This document shows, one piece after another, positions 34,853 through 43,312 of a stretch of 43,458 nt of DNA. Origin of the DNA: Legionella quateirensis. Lineage in GTDB: Bacteria; Pseudomonadota; Gammaproteobacteria; Legionellales; Legionellaceae. Numbering within the stretch: position 1 is the first letter of the stretch; each line of letters opens with the position of its first letter. Position numbers and translations under genes: made by a program. Where the stretch lies: positions 33,007 to 76,464 of the forward strand of contig NZ_LNYR01000034.1 of NCBI RefSeq assembly GCF_001467955.1, given 5' to 3'. The notes under the pieces were generated by a model. That model was not told the origin of the DNA and made no database searches. It saw only the letters and a program-made list of their open reading frames with translations.

Positions 34853-36349
34853 TTAATATATTTCTTGAGAAGCTGATTGCTGATTATTATTTAATATTAA
34901 TTGCGACTCCTTCGTGTTGATGGCTCCTAAAATTAAACTGAGTGATTGCTTCATCTCCTCTTCTGATTGTGATTTTTTAAATTCATCCATAGATGATAGT
35001 AAAACTGAGAGAGGATATGCTTCTCGCAATGCCGGCATAATGTACGTTTCTTCATCAAACAAATGCTGTAAATAATGAGAAATAAATTCATTGAACGCGA
35101 GGTAAAAATTATTGCCCAACTCATCGCAAATGGATTGTTCCTGACATTCGCATGTTATTCGCAACATCTGTTCCAGCCTCTGAAGATCTGCTTCTAAATG
35201 TTCATGATCCTGTTCAATAGATGGAGCTATTTTTTTTTCAATCAGGAGCGGAAGAATATAGGTATCTTCATTTAATGAGTGATTTTTTAGTAAACTCATC
35301 AAATCGGAGAATTTCTTAATGAAGGTCTCCCTTTTATCGATATCAAAAAAGTCGGTCTGTCCGGCGAGTACAGCCGTATCGAATAGACTTTTTCTAATGG
35401 CCTTATGAATTATGGTATAAAAGCTGAATTTTGGCGTAACCGATCCTAAAGAATAATTATTTATAATCCATGCAACCAAGGTAAAACCAATTTCGTGAGG
35501 GTAGTCCTCTGCGTGATTATAGACACCTTTACCTAAATAGCAGGGCGTTACAGCACAGGCTTGTTGTACGAATTGGTCAACTGCTTCTTTAGTGAAAAAG
35601 GCCGCAGGGTCGGTATAAAAAAATAATTGCGGGATGGTTGTTTTTTTCATCCAGGAGAAATTAGTGTCTACAAGCGTCACGACATCTGCTGGATTATGTG
35701 CTATCGGTAATTCCTGAGGCGCTCTCCAGGCAGCTTTCCGTCGTTCTATTGCTTGAAAAGGATTGATGTAATGTGCGTTCTCCTCAGGAGAAAGTGCTCG
35801 CATTGATGCATTTATAAAAATCTGTTCGAGAAACATATTTTGATTTACGATGAGCTCCCATCCTTCAGGAGATCTAAATTTCTTAAAGAGATCCTGAGCT
35901 GCGGAGTTATTTGGATTGAAATCCTCCCAATGGTTCCAGGCGCCCAACATAGGTTCCAGGTAGCTTAAACCTCTAATATTGTGTTCGTGTGTTTTGGCGT
36001 AAGCAATTCCAAGTGATGCTCCCCAGCTGTGCCCTACAATCAAAATGTCTTTTAAATCGAGCTGTTCAATAAATTCGGTCAGATAGGCTAAATGATCTTC
36101 AACACGAAATTCTATATCGGGTGAATCCGAATTCCCGTGACCGATAAGATCAAGTGCTATGCATCGGCCATAAGCTTTTAGATGGGGAATAATGTTTCGC
36201 CACATGTACGATGAAGATGGCATACCATGAAGGAACAGGATGGGTTTCCCTTCGCCTTCTTCAATATAATGTAAATTTGCCCCTTTAATACTAATAAATC
36301 GGGATTGAAATGGGTAGTCTGCATTAATAAATTGATGGTTGTGCATCAT
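34853..36349 (-). CDS. Alpha/beta hydrolase fused to a hemerythrin-like domain
   Basis: This 498-residue protein has two parts. Residues 1-300 are an alpha/beta hydrolase of the haloalkane dehalogenase/epoxide hydrolase shape: FLHGMPSSSYMWRN, DLIGHGNSD, elbow GHSWGAS with S108, and catalytic His H279 in NHAEDYPHEIG. Dehalogenases have Asp at the elbow, so the Ser here points to an esterase-type reaction. Residues about 310-445 are helical and rich in His/Glu pairs fitting an HHE/hemerythrin diiron bundle: IIHKAIRK, KNHSLNE (H357, E361), DHEHLE (H382, H384), HYLQHLFDEE (H425, H429). I know no characterised protein with this combination. It is divergent from an AraC regulator. Confidence 0.85.
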   Translation of the reverse strand: MMHNHQFINADYPFQSRFISIKGANLHYIEEGEGKPILFLHGMPSSSYMWRNIIPHLKAYGRCIALDLIGHGNSDSPDIEFRVEDHLAYLTEFIEQLDLKDILIVGHSWGASLGIAYAKTHEHNIRGLSYLEPMLGAWNHWEDFNPNNSAAQDLFKKFRSPEGWELIVNQNMFLEQIFINASMRALSPEENAHYINPFQAIERRKAAWRAPQELPIAHNPADVVTLVDTNFSWMKKTTIPQLFFYTDPAAFFTKEAVDQFVQQACAVTPCYLGKGVYNHAEDYPHEIGFTLVAWIINNYSLGSVTPKFSFYTIIHKAIRKSLFDTAVLAGQTDFFDIDKRETFIKKFSDLMSLLKNHSLNEDTYILPLLIEKKIAPSIEQDHEHLEADLQRLEQMLRITCECQEQSICDELGNNFYLAFNEFISHYLQHLFDEETYIMPALREAYPLSVLLSSMDEFKKSQSEEEMKQSLSLILGAINTKESQLILNNNQQSASQEIY

Positions 36350-36594
36350 GTAAGGTCTCCATAGAGTTTAGTAGTATGAATCAGAGAGTTAATGATGCGA
36401 TAATTGAGCTCATTCTTATTGTAAAAATCCGACAGATTAATTTCTTATAAAATATGGCTTGATCCTGTAGGTATTAAGAAATCAATTGAGAAGCGTGTTA
36501 ATTAACTCGGGACTTCGTTGGCGGATTTATGAGCAGAGCGTTATAATAAGCAGGGTAACAGTTTTTTTAAACAGGTTTAACTCAAGAGTTTCTG

Positions 36595-37377
36595 ATGCAA
36601 GTATTACCCATATCCGATATTTTAAATCCCGTGTTGTCTTCTCTTATAAAAAGTATTGGGATTGATTCCCAAGAAGAACAGACAAACAACCAACCCTATA
36701 GGGTTATGCCTGATTGTTATGTGGTCATGGGCTTTCAATATACGGGTTCATTGTTATTGCTCCAGGAGCATCAGCACATTGAACTGGGACGATGTGGAAT
36801 CAGTGGACTGCAAACAAAATATAAAGATTTTAAATACTCAACCAGTGATACCAAAACCCTTTTAATCACTTTTTATCCCTGGGCTGTCCCTGTTCTCTTT
36901 AATGAATCTGCAAGCGCATTGACAAATCAGGCGCTTAACTTATCCGATATTTTCGGTAAAACCCTTCAAGACATTCTTGAAGAGCAGCTTTTATCTGTGC
37001 AAACTGTAGAAGATATTGTGCCGACACTGGAGGCATTTTTTAGTGGTTTAAATACCAATAAAGGTAAACGTGTCGATGAGCACTTTATGCAGCAAATTAA
37101 ACAAATAATGAATCTTGGTGTGCCTAGTAGCGTGAATCATATAGCGTCGGATTTTGGCTACACCAATAGAACTCTGGAAAGACGCTTTAAGGATTATGTT
37201 GGTATCAGCCCACAAAAATTTTTGCTCCTGAAGCGATTTCAAAATACTTTAATGCATATACGGAATGGGATGGATTGGGAGGCAATTATGGAGATTAACA
37301 ATTATTATGACCAGGCCCACCTTATTCATGAATATAAGGCTTTTTCAGGATTAACTCCCTCCCAAAGTAATAACTGA
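36595..37377 (+). CDS. AraC family transcriptional regulator
   Basis: This 260-residue protein ends in the two-helix-turn-helix AraC DNA-binding domain (about 175-255; SVNHIASDFGYTNRTLERRF then VGISPQKFLLLKRFQNTL and FSGLTPSQ). The N-terminal part (MPDCYVVMGFQYTG) resembles the ligand-binding domain seen in DUF6597-type AraC regulators. It is divergently oriented from the hydrolase-hemerythrin gene, 245 bp away, which it probably controls (inference). Confidence 0.88.
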   Translation: MQVLPISDILNPVLSSLIKSIGIDSQEEQTNNQPYRVMPDCYVVMGFQYTGSLLLLQEHQHIELGRCGISGLQTKYKDFKYSTSDTKTLLITFYPWAVPVLFNESASALTNQALNLSDIFGKTLQDILEEQLLSVQTVEDIVPTLEAFFSGLNTNKGKRVDEHFMQQIKQIMNLGVPSSVNHIASDFGYTNRTLERRFKDYVGISPQKFLLLKRFQNTLMHIRNGMDWEAIMEINNYYDQAHLIHEYKAFSGLTPSQSNN

Positions 37378-37443
37378 TCACATTGAGCCGCATGTTCATT
37401 AAATCTTGGCAGTGAGTGAGTACTCCCATCATTGTTTTACCCG

Positions 37444-40400
37444 CTAATCGATGTGAGGCTCAGTTCTGGATTTAATCTTATAAAAAATACAATAAAGGGT
37501 CGGTACTAAAAACATAGTCAGTATGGTCCCGAAAGTTAAACCAAATATGATGGTTACAGCTAAAGAAACCCAAAATACATCTTGCAAAAGGGGTATTACG
37601 CCAAGTATGGTCGTTAACGCGGCATTAACCACTGGCGATAAGCGACTTATTCCTGCCTGAATTACTGCATCATAGGGCTTCATTCCTTGATCTAAATTGA
37701 TATTGACCTGATCAAGCAATACCACTGAATTTTTAATCATCATCCCTGACAAACTCATGGCTCCCAGCAATGCAATAAATCCAAAGGATACCCCGGTAAT
37801 TAATAAACCGGATGTAATACCTATCATGGCAAAAGGAATAACAGCGATGATGATAAGCATGGGCCTATAGGCATTAAATAATATGACTATGATGAGTAGC
37901 ATGATAATAACGGATGGAAATAATCCCGGCTTTAATGCTTCGGCTGATTCCTTACTGCTTTTATATTCGCCATCCCACGTTAACGTATAACCTGGAGGAA
38001 GTTTGATTTGTTCAAATTGAGGGAGGATAGTTTCTCTCAGTGTGTTTGCGGTAACTCCGTTTGGAGAGCATTGTACGGTAACGGCTCTTTTTCGATCCCA
38101 ACGCCAGATAATGGGATCTGTCCATTCCAGTTTAATACCGTCTGTTACTTGTGATACGGGTACTGTTTTGGTACTTACCTGAGAGTTAATTTGTAACAGA
38201 GGAAGATCAATTGCTGCTGTATCCCGTTCAGACTGTGGTTGGCGCAATAATATGGGAATTAAATCGTCCTGTTCACGATAGAGACCTACAACAATACCAT
38301 CACTGGCTCTGGAAAGTGTTTGTGCCAAATCCAGCCGTGAAATATTGGCCCAGCGTGCACGTTCCTGTTGATATAACGGGACAATTTGCAGTACACGTTC
38401 CCGCCAATCTGTTCTTACATCTATGGTATTGGGATTGGCTTTTAAAATGGCTACGGCTTCATCAGCCAGCTTCCGCAAAACAGCGGGGGAAGCATTTGCC
38501 GGTCCGCTAAATCGTGCAGCTATTTTCCAGTTATTAAAAGCTCCAACAGCATATTTTCTTACTCTGACCATGGATTGTGGAAAGGTTGTTTTATTCCACG
38601 CTGGCAGGGTAGTTACCAGTTTGTCTACTTCAGCCATGTTTTTTACGTTGACAATGAGTTGAGCATAAGATGAATAGGGGAACTCAGATTCAACTGGCAG
38701 GTAAAAACGAGGTGGTCCTTGACCGATAAAAGTACTGACACTAGCCACTCCCGGATCAGATAATAGTTTTTTTTCCAGTTTCTGAACATCTGATGAAACT
38801 GCCTGGATTCGCGTGCCTTCTGGGGCCCAATAATCAATCATTACTTGTAGACGCGATGAGTCTGGAAAATAGGTAATAGGGACGTATTTAAATCCGATAA
38901 TTGAAATGACTAATAAAGCACACATCGATAATGTAAAAGTCACACGGTAATGAACAGCGGATTGAAGTAGTTTTTTGTAGGATTTATAAAATCTGCTGTT
39001 GTATTCATTATCGGAGTTTAATTGTTCTTTTGGCGGAGTAATGAATAATAGACACAGGAGCGGGGTTGCTGTTTGTGAGAGTACCCAACTGAAAATTAAT
39101 GCAACAGCAATAACCGTAAATAAACTGCCTGCATATTCTCCAGTGTCATAGCTGGAGGAAAAAATGGGATAAAACGCCATACAGGCAACAACAGTTGCAC
39201 CTAAAAGAGGCCATGCTGAAATTTGAGCAGCATTTACTGCTGCTTGTTCTTTTTCTTCACCCTGTTTCAAGCGGCTTATATAACCATCGACTACAACTAT
39301 GGCATTATCAACCATCATACCCATGGCAATGATCAACGCTCCCAAGGATACACGCTGCAGATCAATGGCCAGGATCTGCATCACAATGAACGTGCCTAAT
39401 ATCGCTAAAATCAACCCTGAAATTCCGATAATCATCCCTGCTCTGAGTCCCATGGTGAACGCCAGAACAAGCAGCACAATGATAATTGCCTCAAGCAGAT
39501 TAATGAGAAAGGCATTGATAGATTCTGCAACAATGTCGGATTGCCATGAAATTTTGTGGACTTCTATTCCTCTGGGCATGTGTGCTTGCAGAGCATCAAT
39601 TTTTTTATTGATTTCCTTACCCACTTGAATGGCATTTACTCCTGGTAATGGTGCCAAAGCAATACCAATAGCGGGTAACCCATTATATCGCATCAGTTGT
39701 TGTGGTGGGTCGATGTACCCTTCTTTGACAACAGCAAAATCACGAATTCTGATGATTTCATCACTTTTTTGAGTGGTATGAGCTTTTAATTGAGGAATTA
39801 TGGACAGATCCTCAATAGCATCTACGGTAGAAAATTCACCTGTTGGTACTATTCTCATGCGTTGATACTGATAATCTACCTGACCTGAATCGACGACCTG
39901 GTTTTGTAGTTTTAATGTTCTCTCCAGATCTGCAATGGTTATTCCTAATTGGGAAAACTGGGTATTTGATATATCAAGATAGACTCTTTTTTGTTGAACT
40001 CCCCATAAGTCAACTCGTGCAACACCTTTAACTACACTTAATTCTTTTTGAAGCGCTTTGGTGAGTTGTTCTAATTGAGCGTAACTGTATCCATCTGAAG
40101 TAACTGCCAGTAAAAAACCAAATACATAACCGAAATCATCACCAACAATGGGTGTTTCAGCGCCAGGAGGTAACCGATCTTTGATGTCATCAATTTTTTT
40201 TCTCATGGTATCCCAGACCTGTGGCAAGCGGTCTGACCAGTATTCATTTTTTATATTGACTTTGATGATGGATAATCCGGCTCTTGATATGGAAGAAATG
40301 TCCTTAACCTCAGACATTTCCTGAATTTTTTTTTCAATAAGATCAGTAACTTCCAGTTCTACTTGTTCTGCATTTGCACCAGGGTAATGTGTGGTAATAG

Positions 40401-40539
40401 TTGCTGTTTTTACCGTGAATTCCGGGTCTTCCAGACGACCCAGATTAAAAAAGCAGATAATCCCTGAAATGGTTAATAAAAGTATAATAAAAGAAGTTAC
40501 AACTCGATTTTTAATGGCATAACCCGCGAGTGAAAACAT
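37444..40539 (-). CDS. RND efflux transporter, HAE-1/AcrB type
   Basis: This 1031-residue protein has the RND layout: one N-terminal membrane helix (VVTSFIILLLTISGIICFF), a periplasmic loop, six helices, a second periplasmic loop and five C-terminal helices. The TM4 segment reads MGMMVDNAIVVVDGY with D411 followed by N412, where AcrB has an Asp pair for proton transfer; the DN form occurs in other HAE-1 branches. It follows the adaptor gene by 3 bp, so the two form a tripartite pump with an outer membrane channel encoded elsewhere. Confidence 0.95.
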   Translation of the reverse strand: MFSLAGYAIKNRVVTSFIILLLTISGIICFFNLGRLEDPEFTVKTATITTHYPGANAEQVELEVTDLIEKKIQEMSEVKDISSISRAGLSIIKVNIKNEYWSDRLPQVWDTMRKKIDDIKDRLPPGAETPIVGDDFGYVFGFLLAVTSDGYSYAQLEQLTKALQKELSVVKGVARVDLWGVQQKRVYLDISNTQFSQLGITIADLERTLKLQNQVVDSGQVDYQYQRMRIVPTGEFSTVDAIEDLSIIPQLKAHTTQKSDEIIRIRDFAVVKEGYIDPPQQLMRYNGLPAIGIALAPLPGVNAIQVGKEINKKIDALQAHMPRGIEVHKISWQSDIVAESINAFLINLLEAIIIVLLVLAFTMGLRAGMIIGISGLILAILGTFIVMQILAIDLQRVSLGALIIAMGMMVDNAIVVVDGYISRLKQGEEKEQAAVNAAQISAWPLLGATVVACMAFYPIFSSSYDTGEYAGSLFTVIAVALIFSWVLSQTATPLLCLLFITPPKEQLNSDNEYNSRFYKSYKKLLQSAVHYRVTFTLSMCALLVISIIGFKYVPITYFPDSSRLQVMIDYWAPEGTRIQAVSSDVQKLEKKLLSDPGVASVSTFIGQGPPRFYLPVESEFPYSSYAQLIVNVKNMAEVDKLVTTLPAWNKTTFPQSMVRVRKYAVGAFNNWKIAARFSGPANASPAVLRKLADEAVAILKANPNTIDVRTDWRERVLQIVPLYQQERARWANISRLDLAQTLSRASDGIVVGLYREQDDLIPILLRQPQSERDTAAIDLPLLQINSQVSTKTVPVSQVTDGIKLEWTDPIIWRWDRKRAVTVQCSPNGVTANTLRETILPQFEQIKLPPGYTLTWDGEYKSSKESAEALKPGLFPSVIIMLLIIVILFNAYRPMLIIIAVIPFAMIGITSGLLITGVSFGFIALLGAMSLSGMMIKNSVVLLDQVNINLDQGMKPYDAVIQAGISRLSPVVNAALTTILGVIPLLQDVFWVSLAVTIIFGLTFGTILTMFLVPTLYCIFYKIKSRTEPHID

Positions 40540-40542
40540 ATT

Positions 40543-41622
40543 TTAATTACCCGGTTGATTTAAAATGGTGACTTTTTCACCCTCATCCAGACTATGTACG
40601 CCTGCTGTTACCACCCAATCATCAGGATTTAATCCACTGAGTACAGTGACTCCAGTTGGACTTAGTTCGCCTATTTGAACCTGTCGCCTGTGCACCTGAA
40701 AGGTTTTACTGTCAATTATCCAGACATAGCTATTGTTATCAGAGCCTAGAGTAACCAATGCCGAAACTGGAACTGTAATGGTATTGTTTGTTGCTGATTT
40801 ATATTCAACACTACCCGTTGCTTTACCTGCCATCCCGGGCAATATTTCTATGTCTTTAGGTTGTTTCATGGCCAATGTAACTGGGTAGGTTCGCGTATCT
40901 GGGGAGGCCTCATTACTGATTTCTTTAATTTGAGCGGGGATCATATGTGTTGGAAATGCATCAAATTGAACGACTATATTTTGCACTTGAGGAATCAGGC
41001 TTATTAAATTTTCCGGTATCTGGATAACCATCTCAATCTCGGATGTATCAAGAAGTCGTGCTATTGCTTGCTGGGTGGATACACTCTGATAATTTTCAAC
41101 GTATAAGTTGGCAATTTTTCCATTGAACGGTGCTTTAATTATCGTGTCCCTCAGGGCTTTTTCTGCCAGATCCAGGTTTGCTTGAGCAATGGCTAATTTG
41201 GATTCAAGCAAATCATAATCTACTTGAGAAATATTACCTTTTTTAATGAGTTGTTTTGCGCGCAGGAAATTTTTTTCATCTCGCATAAACTCAGCCTTGG
41301 CGGAGTTCAGTTTGACCTCAAATTCTTTAGGATCAAGTCGAGCTATTAAGGCATCTGTTTTTACTTTGTCACCGACATGTACTGGTAATTCAATTAATGT
41401 TCCACTGACATTAAACGCTAAATTGACTTCCTGAGTAGCTGTAGCTCTGCCTGGAAAAGAGCGTCCGTTAAAATTTTTGGAACTGCCTACCTGAAGTGCC
41501 TGTACAGGTCTGGCTTGAGTTATCTCATTTTTTTTTGTTGTATCACTACATGAGATGAGGAGACTTCCTGTAATCAGGCATAAACAGTAAAAACTGATTG
41601 CAGAAACAGAAGTTATATTCAT
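40543..41622 (-). CDS. RND efflux periplasmic adaptor lipoprotein (membrane fusion protein)
   Basis: The ATG at 41622 has AAAGGA about 8 nt upstream and gives 360 residues, with a lipoprotein signal (lipobox LLISC, Cys25); the longer frame to 41724 overlaps the channel gene. The family segments are GRATATQEVNLAFNVSGTL, the biotinyl-lipoyl-like VHVGDKVKTDALIARLDPKEFE, a coiled-coil hairpin (about 110-165), and APFNGKIANLYVENYQSV. It bridges the RND pump and an outer membrane channel. Confidence 0.94.
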   Translation of the reverse strand: MNITSVSAISFYCLCLITGSLLISCSDTTKKNEITQARPVQALQVGSSKNFNGRSFPGRATATQEVNLAFNVSGTLIELPVHVGDKVKTDALIARLDPKEFEVKLNSAKAEFMRDEKNFLRAKQLIKKGNISQVDYDLLESKLAIAQANLDLAEKALRDTIIKAPFNGKIANLYVENYQSVSTQQAIARLLDTSEIEMVIQIPENLISLIPQVQNIVVQFDAFPTHMIPAQIKEISNEASPDTRTYPVTLAMKQPKDIEILPGMAGKATGSVEYKSATNNTITVPVSALVTLGSDNNSYVWIIDSKTFQVHRRQVQIGELSPTGVTVLSGLNPDDWVVTAGVHSLDEGEKVTILNQPGN

Positions 41623-41627
41623 AACAA

Positions 41628-42278
41628 TCATCCTTTGATTTTCAAGTGATCGGCAACATAACGTCCAACCAGTTGTCCAATAATTACCGCCAGGTAACAT
41701 TGTCCAGTGAATGCTTCGAGCCAAACAACCGTTTGCGCTACAGGTTTAAGCGGTACTATTTCACCGAATCCAACAGTGGTTAGAGAGATGAAAGAAAAAT
41801 ACATGGCCTGCGCCTCATGTTGTGTTTGTAATCCAGAAAAAGACATTGGACTAACCCATTCAATGAATAGATAAATATATGCAAAAACAAAGCCAATAAA
41901 TAAATAGGTTGATAAAGAACCAAACAAAGTGGTTACACTAATGGTTTTATCCTGTAAGGTAAAATAAAGACAGAAGGAGGTCATCAGAATAAAAAAAGCA
42001 ATAATGACTAACAACTTTAATGCATAAATTGTCGCCTGATCCCAGTACAGTGACAATAAGAATAATAGAATCTCTGCTGAAACAAGCCAACTAATGAGCA
42101 TGATCAACGTGTTGTTTTTTTGACCGATAATTAAGAGACTTGAAGCAATCAAGATTGCAAAAACAATATCTGTTCTATCAAACCAACCTAGTTGTGAATT
42201 CACTGCTTTAAATAAACAAAATAAGATCAATATGATAAATAAGGCGAGAAATCGATAGCGTGACAGTAGGTTAATCAT
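41628..42278 (-). CDS. Two-TM-pore potassium channel family protein
   Basis: This 216-residue protein is hydrophobic in its N-terminal two thirds (about five helices) and has one pore loop with the selectivity signature SLTTVGFGEIVP (T168, V169, G170, F171, G172) followed by a final pore helix. It lacks a C-terminal RCK domain, so it should not be ligand gated by NAD or nucleotides in the usual way. It ends 5 bp before the adaptor gene on the same strand, suggesting one operon with the efflux pump. Confidence 0.88.
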   Translation of the reverse strand: MINLLSRYRFLALFIILILFCLFKAVNSQLGWFDRTDIVFAILIASSLLIIGQKNNTLIMLISWLVSAEILLFLLSLYWDQATIYALKLLVIIAFFILMTSFCLYFTLQDKTISVTTLFGSLSTYLFIGFVFAYIYLFIEWVSPMSFSGLQTQHEAQAMYFSFISLTTVGFGEIVPLKPVAQTVVWLEAFTGQCYLAVIIGQLVGRYVADHLKIKG

Positions 42279-42348
42279 GTCGTTCCTTGACTTGATAAAT
42301 CAAATTCTATATTAAAAACTCTACAACCATAAGTAGATAGTAGTCAAA

Positions 42349-42504
42349 TTAACCCACAATATGAAATCCACAATCTAGGTATAGGGTATCGCCAGTCATA
42401 TTTTTAGAATAATGGCTGGCAAGAAAAACCAACATGGCTCCAACATCATTGATATCAATAAGGGTTTTTAAAGGGGATTTTTCTTTTGCATGTTCTATTG
42501 AATG
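42349..42504 (-). pseudogene. 3' remnant of an enoyl-ACP reductase (FabI-like) or SDR gene
   Basis: The minus strand encodes about 51 in-frame residues (HSIEHAKEKSPLKTLIDIND, then VGAMLVFLASHYSKN and GDTLYLDCGFHIVG), ending in TAA at 42349-42351. These match the end of FabI proteins (KEKSPL..., DVG..., FL.S....GD/E..y.DGGf). Two stop codons lie just upstream (near 42508-42513). No start or Rossmann core remains, so it is a truncated copy. Confidence 0.75.
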
Positions 42505-42525
42505 GTATTATTACCAAAGAATATG

Positions 42526-42668
42526 AATTTGAAAAAAAAGAGAGCGCACGGAATTTATTTATTGAGTTAATGGGATTATTTAAGAATTTAAATTATTCGC
42601 CACTCGATTCTGATAATTACACCAATTACTACAGGCAAATTTTTGAGTTAACTAAATTGACCGATTGA
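42526..42668 (+). pseudogene. Short plus-strand open stretch, likely gene remnant
   Basis: An open stretch ending in TGA at 42666-42668 reads like the C-terminus of a protein (RNLFIELMGLFKNLNYSPLD, then YRQIFELTKLTD). It begins only about 20 bp from the FabI remnant, so the junction near 42505-42525 looks like a breakpoint joining pieces of two genes. There is no good start codon or ribosome-binding site, and no family is recognised. Confidence 0.3.
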
Positions 42669-42708
42669 ATTTGGATATTAATTGAAAAAAAACACTGAAT
42701 AATAGAGT

Positions 42709-42747
42709 GTGTTGACAATTCATCACATTATTCTCAACGTCCCGCGA
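42709..42747. repeat. Truncated second copy of the TGTTGACA dispersed element
   Basis: Sixteen bases (GTGTTGACAATTCATC) match 19121-19136 exactly, and the following 23 bases match in about 18 positions through CAACGTCCCGCGA. The right-hand inverted end TGTCAACA found at 19188 is missing, so this copy is cut off before the minisatellite. Confidence 0.65.
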
Positions 42748-42829
42748 CTTGTTCCTGAAAGCTCCTCTTTTTTATATGCCCCCTTCACATGCCATACCTG
42801 TCAATCCCTGCGATCTCCCTCACTCTTAG

Positions 42830-43009
42830 CAATTTCCCATCACCCTCCGCAATTTCCCGTCACCCTCAGCAATTTCCCATCACTCTCCGCAATTTCCCGT
42901 CACCCTCGGCAATTTCCCATCACTCTCCGCAATTTCCCGTCACCCTCCGCAATTTCCCATCACCCTCCGCAATTACTCGTCACCTTCTACAATTTCCCGT
43001 CACCCTCCG
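42830..43009. repeat. Minisatellite: nine 20-bp units
   Basis: Nine head-to-tail 20-bp units of consensus CAATTTCCCRTCACCCTCCG run without gaps. Position 10 alternates A and G through the first eight units, so the real period may be 40 bp. Unit 8 is the most diverged. Degenerate units may continue left to about 42800. The array reads open in more than one frame but encodes only low-complexity sequence. Confidence 0.95.
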
Positions 43010-43023
43010 CGAAGGCGGAGGGT
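43002..43023. repeat. Perfect hairpin at the end of the minisatellite
   Basis: ACCCTCCGC (43002-43010), loop GAAG, then GCGGAGGGT (43015-43023): a 9-bp stem with a GNRA-like tetraloop. It overlaps the last minisatellite unit and also forms the left end of the 17-bp inverted repeat described at 43011-43201. Confidence 0.85.
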
Positions 43024-43201
43024 CCATAAATGGTAAGTCAGATACCGAAAATCCATAACACACTTTTATATCAGTACATTGCAACTTATAAAAAAAAGGA
43101 ATGTTATATTCTCAAGTCTCATCAAAAGGCTTGGGGAACACACGAATAATGCTGTAATGAAAATCACAGACAAAATGATAACGAATGGACCCTCCGCCTT
43201 C
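43011..43201. repeat. 17-bp inverted repeats flanking a 157-bp non-coding segment
   Basis: Bases 43011-43027 (GAAGGCGGAGGGTCCAT) are exactly inverted at 43185-43201. The interior 43028-43184 holds no recognisable gene. The structure is that of a small non-autonomous mobile element, or of two REP-like units in opposite orientation, lying directly next to the IS481-type element. Confidence 0.8.
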
Positions 43202-43218
43202 TGTATAGCAGCGGGAGA

Positions 43219-43253
43219 TGGGTAACACTTGGAACGGCAGATAGGTAACACTT
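43219..43253 (+). repeat. Putative left end of IS481-type element with twin boxes
   Basis: TGGGTAACACTT (43219-43230) and TAGGTAACACTT (43242-43253) are near-identical direct copies 23 bp apart, upstream of the transposase gene, as expected for a transposase-binding terminus. The right end is outside the window, so the exact boundary and target duplication cannot be given. Confidence 0.55.
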
Positions 43254-43257
43254 AAAA

Positions 43258-43294
43258 TGGCAAAATCATAACTTATAAGGGGATGATTTTGCCA
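43258..43294 (+). promoter_or_regulatory. 12-bp inverted repeat upstream of transposase start
   Basis: TGGCAAAATCAT (43258-43269) and ATGATTTTGCCA (43283-43294) are perfect inverted copies around a 13-nt loop, ending 18 bp before the transposase ATG. In a read-through transcript the hairpin could limit translation; it could also be a protein-binding site. Role inferred. Confidence 0.5.
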
Positions 43295-43312
43295 TGGAGT
43301 GAGGAAAGTGTT

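Noticed and set aside
34853..36349. Haloalkane dehalogenase
   Set aside because: The nucleophile elbow is GHSWG with Ser instead of the required Asp, although the overall shape is similar.
42830..43009. CRISPR array
   Set aside because: The 20-bp units are contiguous with no unique spacers, and no cas gene is nearby; it is a minisatellite.
42709..43058. Protein-coding gene across the minisatellite
   Set aside because: Two overlapping frames stay open only because the 20-bp unit lacks stops; the products are low-complexity and there is no ribosome-binding site.
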